Below are positions 1 to 6,190 of a DNA stretch of 7,304 nucleotides, piece after piece. Made by a program: the position numbers and the translations under genes. Under the pieces are notes generated by a model. It saw only the letters and a list, made by a program, of their open reading frames with translations, made no database searches and was not told where the DNA came from. Source of the stretch: Deltaproteobacteria bacterium. Its GTDB lineage: Bacteria > Desulfobacterota > G020345765. Where the stretch lies: contig JAUWWP010000128.1 of the NCBI GenBank assembly GCA_030616835.1, positions 1-7,304 of the forward strand, in the 5' to 3' direction. Numbering within the stretch: the first letter of the stretch is position 1; every line of letters begins with the position of its first letter.

Positions 1-44
1 AGTTTTTTAGGCATATATTGTAAGTAGCCCTCTCATCCTTTCGA

Positions 45-136
45 CCCCGATGCCCATCGGGGCTCAGGGCAGGCTCTGTCCCTCTCCCCCAATCCTTCGA
101 GACGCTTCGCTCCTCAGGACAGGCAGGGGAGAGGGG
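45..136. repeat. GC-rich palindromic intergenic repeat
   Basis: Two nested structures are visible. The first is a hairpin with perfect 8-bp arms CCCCGATG (45-52) and CATCGGGG (55-62). The second is a larger inverted repeat in which CCCTCTCCCC (80-89) pairs with GGGGAGAGGG (126-135) and encloses an imperfect hairpin beginning TCCTTCGAG (93) and ending CTCAGGA (113-119). I see no coding potential. Clusters of this CTTCGAGACG...CTCAGGA style recur between genes in many environmental genomes, so it is probably a dispersed non-coding repeat rather than a gene-specific site. Copy number in this genome cannot be judged from one window. Confidence 0.6.
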
Positions 137-162
137 ATTTTAGAAAGGGGAAATTTTGGGTA

Positions 163-360
163 AAAAAGGCTAGCCGGCTAGCCTTTTTGGCCTCTTTGGG
201 ACCTCAATATCCCGGAAAATGTTGGGCGCCAACGTTTCTACCCCTCTTTGGGGGTCAAGATCCTCGGAAAAGGTTCTACGTGGAACCTTTTTGCTCTTCT
301 CCGGAGGCCAAGAGCCTAGGACAGGTTGAGACTTCTCAACCTTTTTGCCCCCTCCGAAAC
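163..360. repeat. Tandem array of four ~52-bp palindromic units
   Basis: Four palindromes lie in tandem, centred near 175.5, 227, 279.5 and 332.5. Unit 1 (163-188) is a perfect 26-bp palindrome built on GGCTAGCC. Unit 2 has 9-bp arms at 217-225 and 229-237 with one T.G pair. Unit 3 (268-291) has 12-bp arms with one T.G pair. Unit 4 has perfect 8-bp arms at 323-330 and 335-342. Units share an A-rich 5' side (GGAAAA in 2 and 3) and a 3' TTTTTG (units 1, 3, 4). Between units 1 and 2 and between units 2 and 3 the linker keeps CTCTTTGGG (192-200 and 244-252, exactly 52 bp apart), then TCAAnATC. Unit 3 adds a second hairpin, GCTCTT (293-298) with AAGAGC (310-315). The stems differ between units while pairing is kept. 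A related unit is at 6277-6300. Terminator-like, but four in tandem is unusual; a REP- or MITE-like element is an alternative. Confidence 0.8.
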
Positions 361-378
361 ACCCAAGTGATAAATCTC

Positions 379-407
379 TTGACAACCAGACCTCAATCGT
401 GTAATTT
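379..407 (+). promoter_or_regulatory. Sigma70-type promoter for the AAA_14 gene
   Basis: TTGACA (379-384) is an exact -35 hexamer. It is followed by a 17-bp spacer and TAATTT (402-407), a weak but acceptable -10. Transcription would start near 414, giving a leader of about 30 nt before the ATG at 445. A GAGG Shine-Dalgarno (435-438) lies 6 nt before that ATG. This promoter is the main argument for starting the gene at 445 rather than further upstream. Confidence 0.65.
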
Positions 408-424
408 GAATATTAGATATTCAA
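406..424. promoter_or_regulatory. Operator-like inverted repeat over the start site
   Basis: TTGAATAT (406-413), a 3-nt spacer TAG, and ATATTCAA (417-424) form a perfect inverted repeat with 8-bp arms. It overlaps the end of the -10 hexamer and the expected transcription start, where a bound dimeric repressor would block initiation. The regulator is not identifiable in the window; the AbrB-type protein encoded at 1713 is one local candidate, but nothing in the sequence links the two. The AT-rich hairpin could also be fortuitous. Confidence 0.45.
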
Positions 425-444
425 TTATCATAGCGAGGTCTATT

Positions 445-1641
445 ATGATACACCGTACATTATCGAAAAAACTCCAGGAGGCGACCGCGCAGTTTCCGGT
501 CGTGACCGTCACGGGACCACGGCAGTCGGGCAAGACGACCCTGGTACAGACCGAATTCAAGGACTATGCGTATATCTCCCTGGAGCTTCCTGATGAGCGC
601 GCCTTCGCCCGGGAGGATCCCCGGGGATTCCTGGACCAGTTTGACGGCCCTGCCGTATTGGATGAAGTGCAGCACACTCCCGAGTTGTTCTCCTATATTC
701 AGGTCCAGGTCGATGAGCAAGACCGGCCGGGACAGTTCATCTTGACGGGGTCACAAAATTTTCTGCTCTTGCAGAGCATCTCCCAGTCCCTCGCTGGTCG
801 GTGCGCGGTGCTCCATCTGCTTCCGTTTTCACTGGCCGAGCTGTCCGACCGGCCGGCGGTATCCCTCGAGGCGCTGGGGCGGGAGGTGCCCCGGGCCATG
901 AAGGCTCCCCGACATAAACTGATGGAGTTGCTATTCGCGGGCTTTTACCCGCGGATTCACGACAAGGGCCTTTCACCGCGGGACTGGCTGGGCAGCTACT
1001 ACCAGACCTATCTGGAACGGGATGTCCGCAATGTGCTTAATGTCGGCGACCTTGAGGCCTTCAGTCGATTCGTCCGGCTCTGCGCGGGCCGGAACGGGCA
1101 GTTGTTAAATCTGTCCGGGTTGGCCTCGGATTGCGGCATCACGCATACCACAGCGAAACGCTGGATTTCCGTGCTGGAGGCCAGCTTCATGATCGTGCTT
1201 TTCCGGCCCCATCACCAGAATTTCGGCAAACGGCTCATCAAGGGCCCCAAACTCTACTTCCTGGATACCGGTCTTCTGTGTTTTCTGCTTCGGATACAGG
1301 CTCCGGAAGACCTCCACCAGCACGCAGCACGGGGCGCCATTTTCGAAAGCTTCGTGCTCTCCGAGCTCTACAAGAACTTTATGCACCGCGGGGAGCAACC
1401 CGGTCTTTATTTCTGGCGGGGCTCCAGTGGCCGCGAGGTTGATATCCTCATCGACATGGGAAGCCATCTGATCCCGGTGGAGACCAAATCCGCTCAGACG
1501 GTTGCCGCCGATTTCTTTGACGGGCTGAAGTACTGGCGGGATTTGAGCGGACAGGATGATGGACCGGCCGCCCTGGTCTACGGAGGGGACCGTCCTTTCA
1601 AACGGGAAGGGGCAGTCGTCTATCCGTGGTTTGCTCTGTAA
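445..1641 (+). CDS. ATP-binding protein, AAA_14 / DUF4143 family
   Basis: This 398-aa protein fits the AAA_14 (N-terminal) plus DUF4143 (C-terminal) family in domain order and length. Walker A is GPRQSGKTT (residues 24-32) and Walker B ends in VLDE (D73, E74). A sensor-1-like TGSQN is at 101-105 and LAGR at 117-120. The C-terminal half (about 180-380) has YYQTYLERDVRNVL, a likely helix-turn-helix around 222-245, then FESF (E301), EVD (E331, D333) and ETK (E346, K348). That E...D...ExK spacing resembles a PD-(D/E)XK nuclease-like fold, as expected for DUF4143; activity is not shown. The family is common in accessory regions of bacteria and archaea and its biological role is poorly defined. The frame is open upstream to 187, but that stretch covers the palindrome array and the promoter; ATG 445 has GAGG at the right distance and begins the conserved domain. 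The gene is clearly GC-richer than the - strand operon, suggesting a separate origin. Confidence 0.92.
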   Translation: MIHRTLSKKLQEATAQFPVVTVTGPRQSGKTTLVQTEFKDYAYISLELPDERAFAREDPRGFLDQFDGPAVLDEVQHTPELFSYIQVQVDEQDRPGQFILTGSQNFLLLQSISQSLAGRCAVLHLLPFSLAELSDRPAVSLEALGREVPRAMKAPRHKLMELLFAGFYPRIHDKGLSPRDWLGSYYQTYLERDVRNVLNVGDLEAFSRFVRLCAGRNGQLLNLSGLASDCGITHTTAKRWISVLEASFMIVLFRPHHQNFGKRLIKGPKLYFLDTGLLCFLLRIQAPEDLHQHAARGAIFESFVLSELYKNFMHRGEQPGLYFWRGSSGREVDILIDMGSHLIPVETKSAQTVAADFFDGLKYWRDLSGQDDGPAALVYGGDRPFKREGAVVYPWFAL

Positions 1642-1676
1642 GAGGCCTGAGACAAAATGCAAAAAAAATGGATCGC

Positions 1677-1720
1677 AGATTCCAGATTCCAATGACAAGT
1701 GACCACTGACGATTGACGAC
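1677..1720 (+). repeat. Heptad short-tandem-repeat tract
   Basis: AGATTCC occurs twice in tandem (1677-1690). After AA come four in-register heptads of form TGACNNN: TGACAAG (1693), TGACCAC (1700), TGACGAT (1707) and TGACGAC (1714). The tract fills most of the gap between the AAA_14 gene and the antitoxin gene and supplies the antitoxin's TTG start and its first two codons. Heptameric intergenic repeats are known from several bacterial groups, including heterocystous cyanobacteria. No function can be assigned here. Confidence 0.7.
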
Positions 1721-1967
1721 CTATGAAGAAAAAATTCAGAAGATTGGCAATTCACAAGGAATCACCCTTCCTTTAAGCTTGCTTCGGGAGGTAGGTCTGA
1801 ATCTCCATAGTGAGGTGGAGATTCATGCTGAAAATGGTCGGGTGATTTTGGAGGCGGCTCCTCCGGTCAAACCGGTTGCCCTTGAAGGTCTTTGGAAGGG
1901 GATCAAAGTAACAGAAGAGGATATAGCGCGGGTGCGGAGTGAGTTCTTTCGCCCCTACCGCAAGTAG
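1713..1967 (+). CDS. AbrB/MazE-type antitoxin-like DNA-binding protein (orphan)
   Basis: The 84-aa product has the SpoVT-AbrB swapped-hairpin signature: KIQKIGNSQGITLP (residues 7-20), LLREVGL, then an EVEI...NGRVILEA strand pair. Its tail EGLWKGIKVTEEDIARVR is typical of antitoxins whose partner is a PIN-domain (VapC-like) or similar toxin. Such proteins neutralise the toxin and repress their own operon. No toxin gene follows: only about 100 bp separate the stop from the convergent ATPase gene. The start is uncertain. TTG 1713 is the only classical start left after an in-frame TGA at 1707, it has no Shine-Dalgarno, and it lies inside the heptad tract. An ATG at 1723 is out of frame by one base and would encode MKKKIQKIGNS if the A-run at 1729-1734 had one more A. 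The family call is firm; an expressed, intact gene is less certain. Confidence 0.75.
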   Translation: MTTYEEKIQKIGNSQGITLPLSLLREVGLNLHSEVEIHAENGRVILEAAPPVKPVALEGLWKGIKVTEEDIARVRSEFFRPYRK

Positions 1968-2043
1968 AAGTGCTTCCAGTACGAAGTAGGATGAACCCTT
2001 TTTGTAAAGTTAAGACCACCCCTCTACTTCATTTTATTCTGTC

Positions 2044-2067
2044 AAAAATACGAACCGACCCTGGGTC
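2044..2067 (-). terminator. Weak possible terminator of the ATPase operon
   Basis: Read on the - strand just after the TGA of the 968-aa gene, a short hairpin GACC-CAG-GGTC (2067-2057) is followed seven to eight bases later by TTTTT (2048-2044). The stem is short and the gap before the T run is long, so this is a marginal intrinsic terminator. The intergenic stretch 1968-2068 also has GAAGTAG (1983-1989) complementary to CTACTTC (2024-2030), too far apart for a classical terminator. No gene is apparent there. Confidence 0.3.
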
Positions 2068-2068
2068 T

Positions 2069-4975
2069 TCAAGTGTCTCTTTCTTCACCCTTTTGGATTA
2101 TCTCCGCTACGATTGTCCGCATCTCCTGGGGTATGCGTTCCAGCACCTCGGGATCTCTGTCCTGTTGCCAGTAGAGGTTGGCCCAGATAAAGGGTTGGAT
2201 TAGTGCGATCTCTTCTTTCCTTTCGTTTTTCTCCAGAAGTTTTAGCATACTTTGGAATAAGGGCTGACGGGAAGGGGACAGCCAGGATTTGAAATAACCC
2301 AATAGAACTTCAAAAAGCAAGTCCTTCCTGGCGAGATGGAATTTAGATACGGCCTCTTTGAAAGCGTTTTCAGCCAATCCCCAATTATTTTCCAGAATAG
2401 CCAATTCTGCCTTTTTCAGGATTATTAGGATGAAAAGGCTTACAGTCAGTGCATTATCAGGTGCAAGACCTATTGCCTTACAGATCTTTTCTAATGATAA
2501 ATCTAAGAATTTTCTATCACCTGTTCTTTCATAATAATCAATTAGCGCTGCAGCCCAGTTGTTGTAGGCTTTATGTTTATCGGGTTTGATCTCAATGGCT
2601 TTCTGGTATTTTTCGAAGCTTTCTTGGAAGAGCTGGGTCATTTGTTCACCCTCACTTCTTTGGGTCAAGGCTGCTAAAGCGTTACCCCAGTTGTTATAAG
2701 CTTCGTGCATATCAGGCTTGATCTCAGTGGCTTTTTTGTATTTCTCAAAGCTTTCTTGGAAGAGCCTGGCCATTTGCTCACCCTCGCTTCTTTGGGCCAA
2801 GGCTGACATGGCATTTCCCCAGTTGTTATAGGCTTCGTGCATATTGGGATTGATCTCGGTGGCTTTTTGGTATTTTTCGAAGCTTTCTTGTAAGAACTGG
2901 ATCATCTGTTCGCCCTTGCTTCTTTGAGCCAAAGCTGACAGGGCGTTCCCCCAGTTGTTATAGGTTTCGTGTTTATCCGGTTTGATCTCGGTGGCTTTTT
3001 GGTATTTTTCGAAGCTTTCTTGGAATAATCGGGTCATTTGTTCACCCTTGCTTCTTTGGGCCAATTCCGACAGGCCGTTTCCCCAGTTGTTGTAAGCTTC
3101 GTGTTTATCGGGATTGATCTCGGTGGCTTTCTGGTATTTTTCGAAGCTTTCTTGGAAGAGTTGGGTCATTCGTTTACCCTTGCTTCTTTGAGCCAAGGCT
3201 GTTACCGCAACTCCCCAATTGTTGTAGGCTTCATGCATATCAGGTTTGATTTCAATGGCTTTCTGGAATTTTTCGAAGCTTTCTTGGAAAAGTTGGGTCG
3301 TTTGATCGCCGTATGTTCTAAGTGCCATCTTATAGTCAACAAAACCTAACCCGTATAGGTTTTTAGAAATCTCATTAAGGTCTTGTTTCTGCTGATTCTC
3401 TGATAAGGCTTTTTCCAGTAACTCTTTGCTTTTATCAAATTGTCCGGCATCGAGTAATTTCTGGATCGTATCGTCGAATATCTCTATTCGATCCTCACCG
3501 GTAGAAGCGGCGGCAATATAATCAATATCCTCTAAGATCCGATGGGCTTCTTTATACTTACCTGCTTGAAGTGTCTCTTCAAATTTTTTCATAGTATTTT
3601 GGCGTATTCCCCGGAGTTCCTTTTCTGTGAACCAGATTTTAAGGAAGGTAATAAATACCTGGAACTGTCTCTGCCATCGCCGCGAATAGCGGTATTGGTG
3701 GTAGATCCGAAAGAGCGGCTCTGCCAACTCATAGATTGTCAATCGGGCATCCTTGCGCCTGCTCTTAAGAGAGTCTTCTTGCTTTCTTAATCTTGAAGTT
3801 CCTGCCTTCCTAACATATCCGAGAGAATCCAAGCGCCGTAAGATTGTATTTACCTGATTTTGGGGTAGTCGGGTAATATTGGCGAGTGTAGAAGGTGTTG
3901 CCATCACCCCGTAGGAGGTTTTTTTAAGGGCCTGAATGAGCACCCTGCCTCCATTTTTTCTGGCCCATTTTTTTAGACTTTCATCCCACTCCAGACGGGC
4001 CATTGCATCAATAATTTTTTGCTGCTGGGGAGAAAGCTCGTCTATCCGGGATTTATAGTATGGGGTAAGCTCATCCAGGAGGTTCATAAGCAGATCTTTA
4101 ACATCGGCAATCGATTCGCGAGAAATGATCTCGTAAAGCATCACGGTAAGGCGAGGATTTCCTCCGGTCAGGTGGTTTATTGCGCGGACACGGCCTATAA
4201 TTTCTGGGTCTGAACTTAACTGAGTGATCAGTTTGGCCGGATCACCTTGATTCTCAGCCAATTTTTTCAGGAGTTCAAGCTCTTCGGCATCTGACAGTGG
4301 AGCAAGGGGTATTACCCGGAAAAACTGATACAAAGGTTGATTGGGATCCACTAAAGCCTGGAAATAAGTAGAGGTTGTTCCAATGAGCATTAACCAATCC
4401 TCATTCATAAGTAGTTTTCGAAGCTTTTGTTCTTCTATATTTTCCCAGCTACGAGATGCGATGATCTGATCAATGTTATCCACTAAAAGGAGGAGTTTCC
4501 TTTCTTCTCTTTGACAAAAGGATTTCCAATATTGCAGATAATCATCAAGGGCCTGATCATCGTCTGTTGATGTTTTCCATTTTTCAAGAGTCCCTATAAT
4601 AGAATCTTTGATCTCTGATTTACTTAGCTCAGCCGGGAGAGGTTGGGGGTCGTCAACCCGATCCTGAAAGGCCTGTAGGGTCCGCTCAAAAAAGTCTCGA
4701 AGGTTTGCAGTCCCGTGATACTCTTCCTCAGCTAATTGGAGGACTAACCATTTTTTTGAAAGAGATATATTTTCTTCAACCTGAATGGAAATCATCCGGA
4801 GGAGATGGGTTTTCCCGATGCCGCGGGGACCGGTTAAGAGGATGTGTTGATTATGGGAACGACTTACATTCTCGGTGATATTATCAAGGATTGTTTCAAG
4901 AATTTGTTTGCGACCGGTAAATGTCCGCTTGATAGTTTCAGGTGTAGATTGATTTGGATTGAATTTTGAATGCAT
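2069..4975 (-). CDS. ORC/Cdc6-like AAA ATPase with winged helix and TPR-like solenoid
   Basis: This is a 968-aa multidomain protein. An N-terminal box RTFTGR (16-21) is followed by Walker A GPRGIGKTH (49-57), Walker B LLLLVDNID (161-169), a sensor-1-like LIGTTS (197-202) and a sensor-2-like TGGNPR (270-275). This is the layout of AAA_16, ORC/Cdc6-like and archaeal-type ATPases. A winged helix lies at about 350-392, followed by YELAEPLFRIYHQYR (415-429), a conserved feature of such ATPases. Helical repeats run from about 460, then six 44-residue TPR-like units at 562-825, each with a LFQESFEKYQKA helix and an AYNNWG helix. A helical tail of about 140 residues ends the protein. The solenoid probably binds a protein or ligand and the ATPase acts as a switch, as in STAND-type regulators; that is inference. 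No nuclease, protease, TIR or membrane domain is seen. The gene starts 14 bp after the upstream ATPase gene, with a G-run as ribosome binding site. Confidence 0.88.
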   Translation of the reverse strand: MHSKFNPNQSTPETIKRTFTGRKQILETILDNITENVSRSHNQHILLTGPRGIGKTHLLRMISIQVEENISLSKKWLVLQLAEEEYHGTANLRDFFERTLQAFQDRVDDPQPLPAELSKSEIKDSIIGTLEKWKTSTDDDQALDDYLQYWKSFCQREERKLLLLVDNIDQIIASRSWENIEEQKLRKLLMNEDWLMLIGTTSTYFQALVDPNQPLYQFFRVIPLAPLSDAEELELLKKLAENQGDPAKLITQLSSDPEIIGRVRAINHLTGGNPRLTVMLYEIISRESIADVKDLLMNLLDELTPYYKSRIDELSPQQQKIIDAMARLEWDESLKKWARKNGGRVLIQALKKTSYGVMATPSTLANITRLPQNQVNTILRRLDSLGYVRKAGTSRLRKQEDSLKSRRKDARLTIYELAEPLFRIYHQYRYSRRWQRQFQVFITFLKIWFTEKELRGIRQNTMKKFEETLQAGKYKEAHRILEDIDYIAAASTGEDRIEIFDDTIQKLLDAGQFDKSKELLEKALSENQQKQDLNEISKNLYGLGFVDYKMALRTYGDQTTQLFQESFEKFQKAIEIKPDMHEAYNNWGVAVTALAQRSKGKRMTQLFQESFEKYQKATEINPDKHEAYNNWGNGLSELAQRSKGEQMTRLFQESFEKYQKATEIKPDKHETYNNWGNALSALAQRSKGEQMIQFLQESFEKYQKATEINPNMHEAYNNWGNAMSALAQRSEGEQMARLFQESFEKYKKATEIKPDMHEAYNNWGNALAALTQRSEGEQMTQLFQESFEKYQKAIEIKPDKHKAYNNWAAALIDYYERTGDRKFLDLSLEKICKAIGLAPDNALTVSLFILIILKKAELAILENNWGLAENAFKEAVSKFHLARKDLLFEVLLGYFKSWLSPSRQPLFQSMLKLLEKNERKEEIALIQPFIWANLYWQQDRDPEVLERIPQEMRTIVAEIIQKGEERDT
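2501..3292 (-). repeat. Six tandem 132-bp coding repeats (44-aa TPR-like units)
   Basis: The units are 3161-3292, 3029-3160, 2897-3028, 2765-2896, 2633-2764 and 2501-2632. The conserved W of AYNNWG recurs exactly every 132 bp. The first five are very similar at both DNA and protein level; the sixth starts well (LFQESFEKYQKAIEIKPDKH) but diverges after AYNNWA. Each unit is one helix pair, ten residues longer than the canonical 34-residue TPR, with a charged linker such as RSKGEQMT between pairs. Differences cluster at unit positions 13, 16, 19, 28-32 and 42-44. DNA-level similarity indicates recent tandem duplication. Confidence 0.93.
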
Positions 4976-4982
4976 AGCTTAT

Positions 4983-4989
4983 CCCCCCC
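4983..4989 (-). promoter_or_regulatory. Poly-G ribosome binding site of the TPR-ATPase gene
   Basis: On the - strand a run of seven G follows directly after the TAA of the upstream ATPase gene and ends 7 nt before the ATG at 4975. It is the only purine-rich, anti-Shine-Dalgarno-compatible element in the 14-bp gap, so it presumably serves as the ribosome binding site. It supports ATG 4975 as the start and translational coupling of the two genes. Confidence 0.5.
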
Positions 4990-6150
4990 TTATGCCCTTC
5001 GCCCTTTCCACCAATCACGAAAGACCTTGAGATAAAACCGATATTTACCAGATCCGGATGGGTCTTCAACAAAGTAGCGATCATGAAGAAGGAGATCAAG
5101 CAGTTCTGAAAATCCCTCTAAGCTACCTTGTTTCTCCAGGTAGATGGTCTCCATTTGTCCACGCGAAACTGGTTCATTTGCTTTTGCCATAAAAGTCAGG
5201 ATTGATCGGGCGATATCCGCTTCCCATTTTTCAATATATCGGAACCTCTCTTCAAAATGTTTGAATGTTAAATCAAAATTGGGTGACAAAAATTTCTCCC
5301 AGTAGAAATTTTCAAGGTCTGATTTAATGATGGGGGCTTTTCCCGAGTCCTTAAGAGTTGTTAAAAAAGCCTGAATAAAATATGGAACCGGCTCGCCTAT
5401 GATTTCCAAGACTTTCGCATGAAATAAGGGATCAAGGGAAATTTGGTTAGAATCACAAAGTTCCTTTATAAATCGGATTGCTACTTCAGGTTCGAATGGC
5501 GGTAATTCAATAGTATATAGATCGTTTAAGGTATAAGATAGATCTAATCGCTGAACTCTGGGCAGGATGCTGATTGAACCGGTAATTATGAAACGGATAT
5601 TTTTACGGGTCTGGGGAGAAAGACGGAGTCCCCGAAACCAATTTAGAAAGTGATTTGGCTCTTCTTTGTTTTGAGCAAGATTTTCAATAAAAATAGAAAA
5701 TTCATCAATGACTATAAGCATCCTCTTTGGAAAAACTGATAGGATATTTATAATCTCCTCCCCGATAATTTTCCAGTCACGTCTTAGGAACTCGGCATCT
5801 TTTATTCTTAACCTATCAGCGGCCCAATCAATTGTATTTTCAAGATGGTGCATGCCTTTAGTTTTCATGCTGATATACTTTTTTATCTCTTCATTCTTCC
5901 ATATGTCCCCAACTAAACTTCTTAAGAATTCTGAAGGATTCTTCGAGCCCTCTAAATTAGTCATGAATCCAATAAGGTCATCTTTAGGGTAATCAATTAA
6001 ACGTTGGGCTACTGAACTTTTCCCGAAACGTCTTGGGGCTGAGAATAACAATGAATCGGTTTCAAGATGACTCCATATCTGTTCAATAGTTTTTTCTCGG
6101 TCATAAAAATCATCTCCTGAAACGATATTTCCGGTTGCTAATCTAAGCAT
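4990..6150 (-). CDS. AAA-family ATPase with C-terminal winged helix
   Basis: This 386-aa protein is the first gene of the operon. An N-terminal box GNIVSGDDFYDRE (7-19) is followed by Walker A SAPRRFGKSS (37-46), Walker B MLIVIDEF (144-151; D149, E150), a sensor-1-like FIITGSIS (187-194) and IGEPVPYFIQ (251-260) at the usual sensor-2 position. A winged-helix-like domain occupies about 315-375 and ends RFYLKVFRDWW. The pattern matches archaeal-type (Arch_ATPase/AAA_16-like) P-loop ATPases. No signal peptide, membrane segment or catalytic domain is seen, so it is presumably cytosolic. It is about one third the size of the second ATPase, shares the general plan of that protein's N-terminal half, and lacks a solenoid. 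A CAGGAGG Shine-Dalgarno just upstream of ATG 6150 fixes the start. A role as partner or regulator of the downstream ATPase is inferred from operon structure only. Confidence 0.88.
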   Translation of the reverse strand: MLRLATGNIVSGDDFYDREKTIEQIWSHLETDSLLFSAPRRFGKSSVAQRLIDYPKDDLIGFMTNLEGSKNPSEFLRSLVGDIWKNEEIKKYISMKTKGMHHLENTIDWAADRLRIKDAEFLRRDWKIIGEEIINILSVFPKRMLIVIDEFSIFIENLAQNKEEPNHFLNWFRGLRLSPQTRKNIRFIITGSISILPRVQRLDLSYTLNDLYTIELPPFEPEVAIRFIKELCDSNQISLDPLFHAKVLEIIGEPVPYFIQAFLTTLKDSGKAPIIKSDLENFYWEKFLSPNFDLTFKHFEERFRYIEKWEADIARSILTFMAKANEPVSRGQMETIYLEKQGSLEGFSELLDLLLHDRYFVEDPSGSGKYRFYLKVFRDWWKGRRA

Positions 6151-6154
6151 TTAC

Positions 6155-6161
6155 ACCTCCT
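6155..6161 (-). promoter_or_regulatory. Strong Shine-Dalgarno for the 386-aa ATPase
   Basis: On the - strand AGGAGGT lies 4 nt before the ATG at 6150. This near-perfect anti-16S complement confirms the start and implies efficient translation when the promoter is active. Confidence 0.85.
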
Positions 6162-6190
6162 GTGTTAGAATGCATTAATGTTACACAACA

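Noticed and set aside
163..360. CRISPR array
   Set aside because: The conserved parts are the linkers and flanks and the variable parts are self-complementary stems, not unique spacers between identical repeats.
170..385. 71-aa open frame on the - strand over the palindrome array
   Set aside because: It is composed of the repeat units read in reverse; the spacing between palindromes is not a constant multiple of three and no protein-like pattern is seen.
187..444. N-terminal extension of the AAA_14 frame up to 187
   Set aside because: This stretch is the palindrome array plus promoter. It lacks any conserved domain, and ATG 445 has a Shine-Dalgarno and begins the family's usual N-terminus.
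1105..1755. 216-aa - strand open frame opposite the AAA_14 and antitoxin genes
   Set aside because: It lies antisense to two genes with clear family motifs, and its translation shows no recognisable domain.
445..1967. AAA_14 gene and antitoxin as one toxin-antitoxin operon
   Set aside because: The 71-bp gap with heptad repeats, the lack of a ribosome binding site and the absence of any toxin fold in the ATPase give no support for a functional pair.
1970..2203. Possible toxin gene (77 aa, GTG start) after the antitoxin
   Set aside because: No toxin-family motif, and more than half of it is antisense to the 3' end of the 968-aa ATPase gene.
2501..3292. CRISPR-like or other non-coding repeat array
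   Set aside because: Units are contiguous, in frame and protein coding with a TPR pattern, with no short repeat/unique spacer alternation.
3038..3349. 103-aa + strand frame across the TPR repeats
   Set aside because: It is the antisense reading of the 132-bp coding repeats, so its own repetitiveness is a by-product.
2069..4975. Identification as an Avs-type STAND defence protein
   Set aside because: It lacks the N-terminal effector domain of Avs proteins, and the ATPase motifs look more like ORC/Cdc6 or archaeal-type ATPases; only a general architectural resemblance can be claimed.
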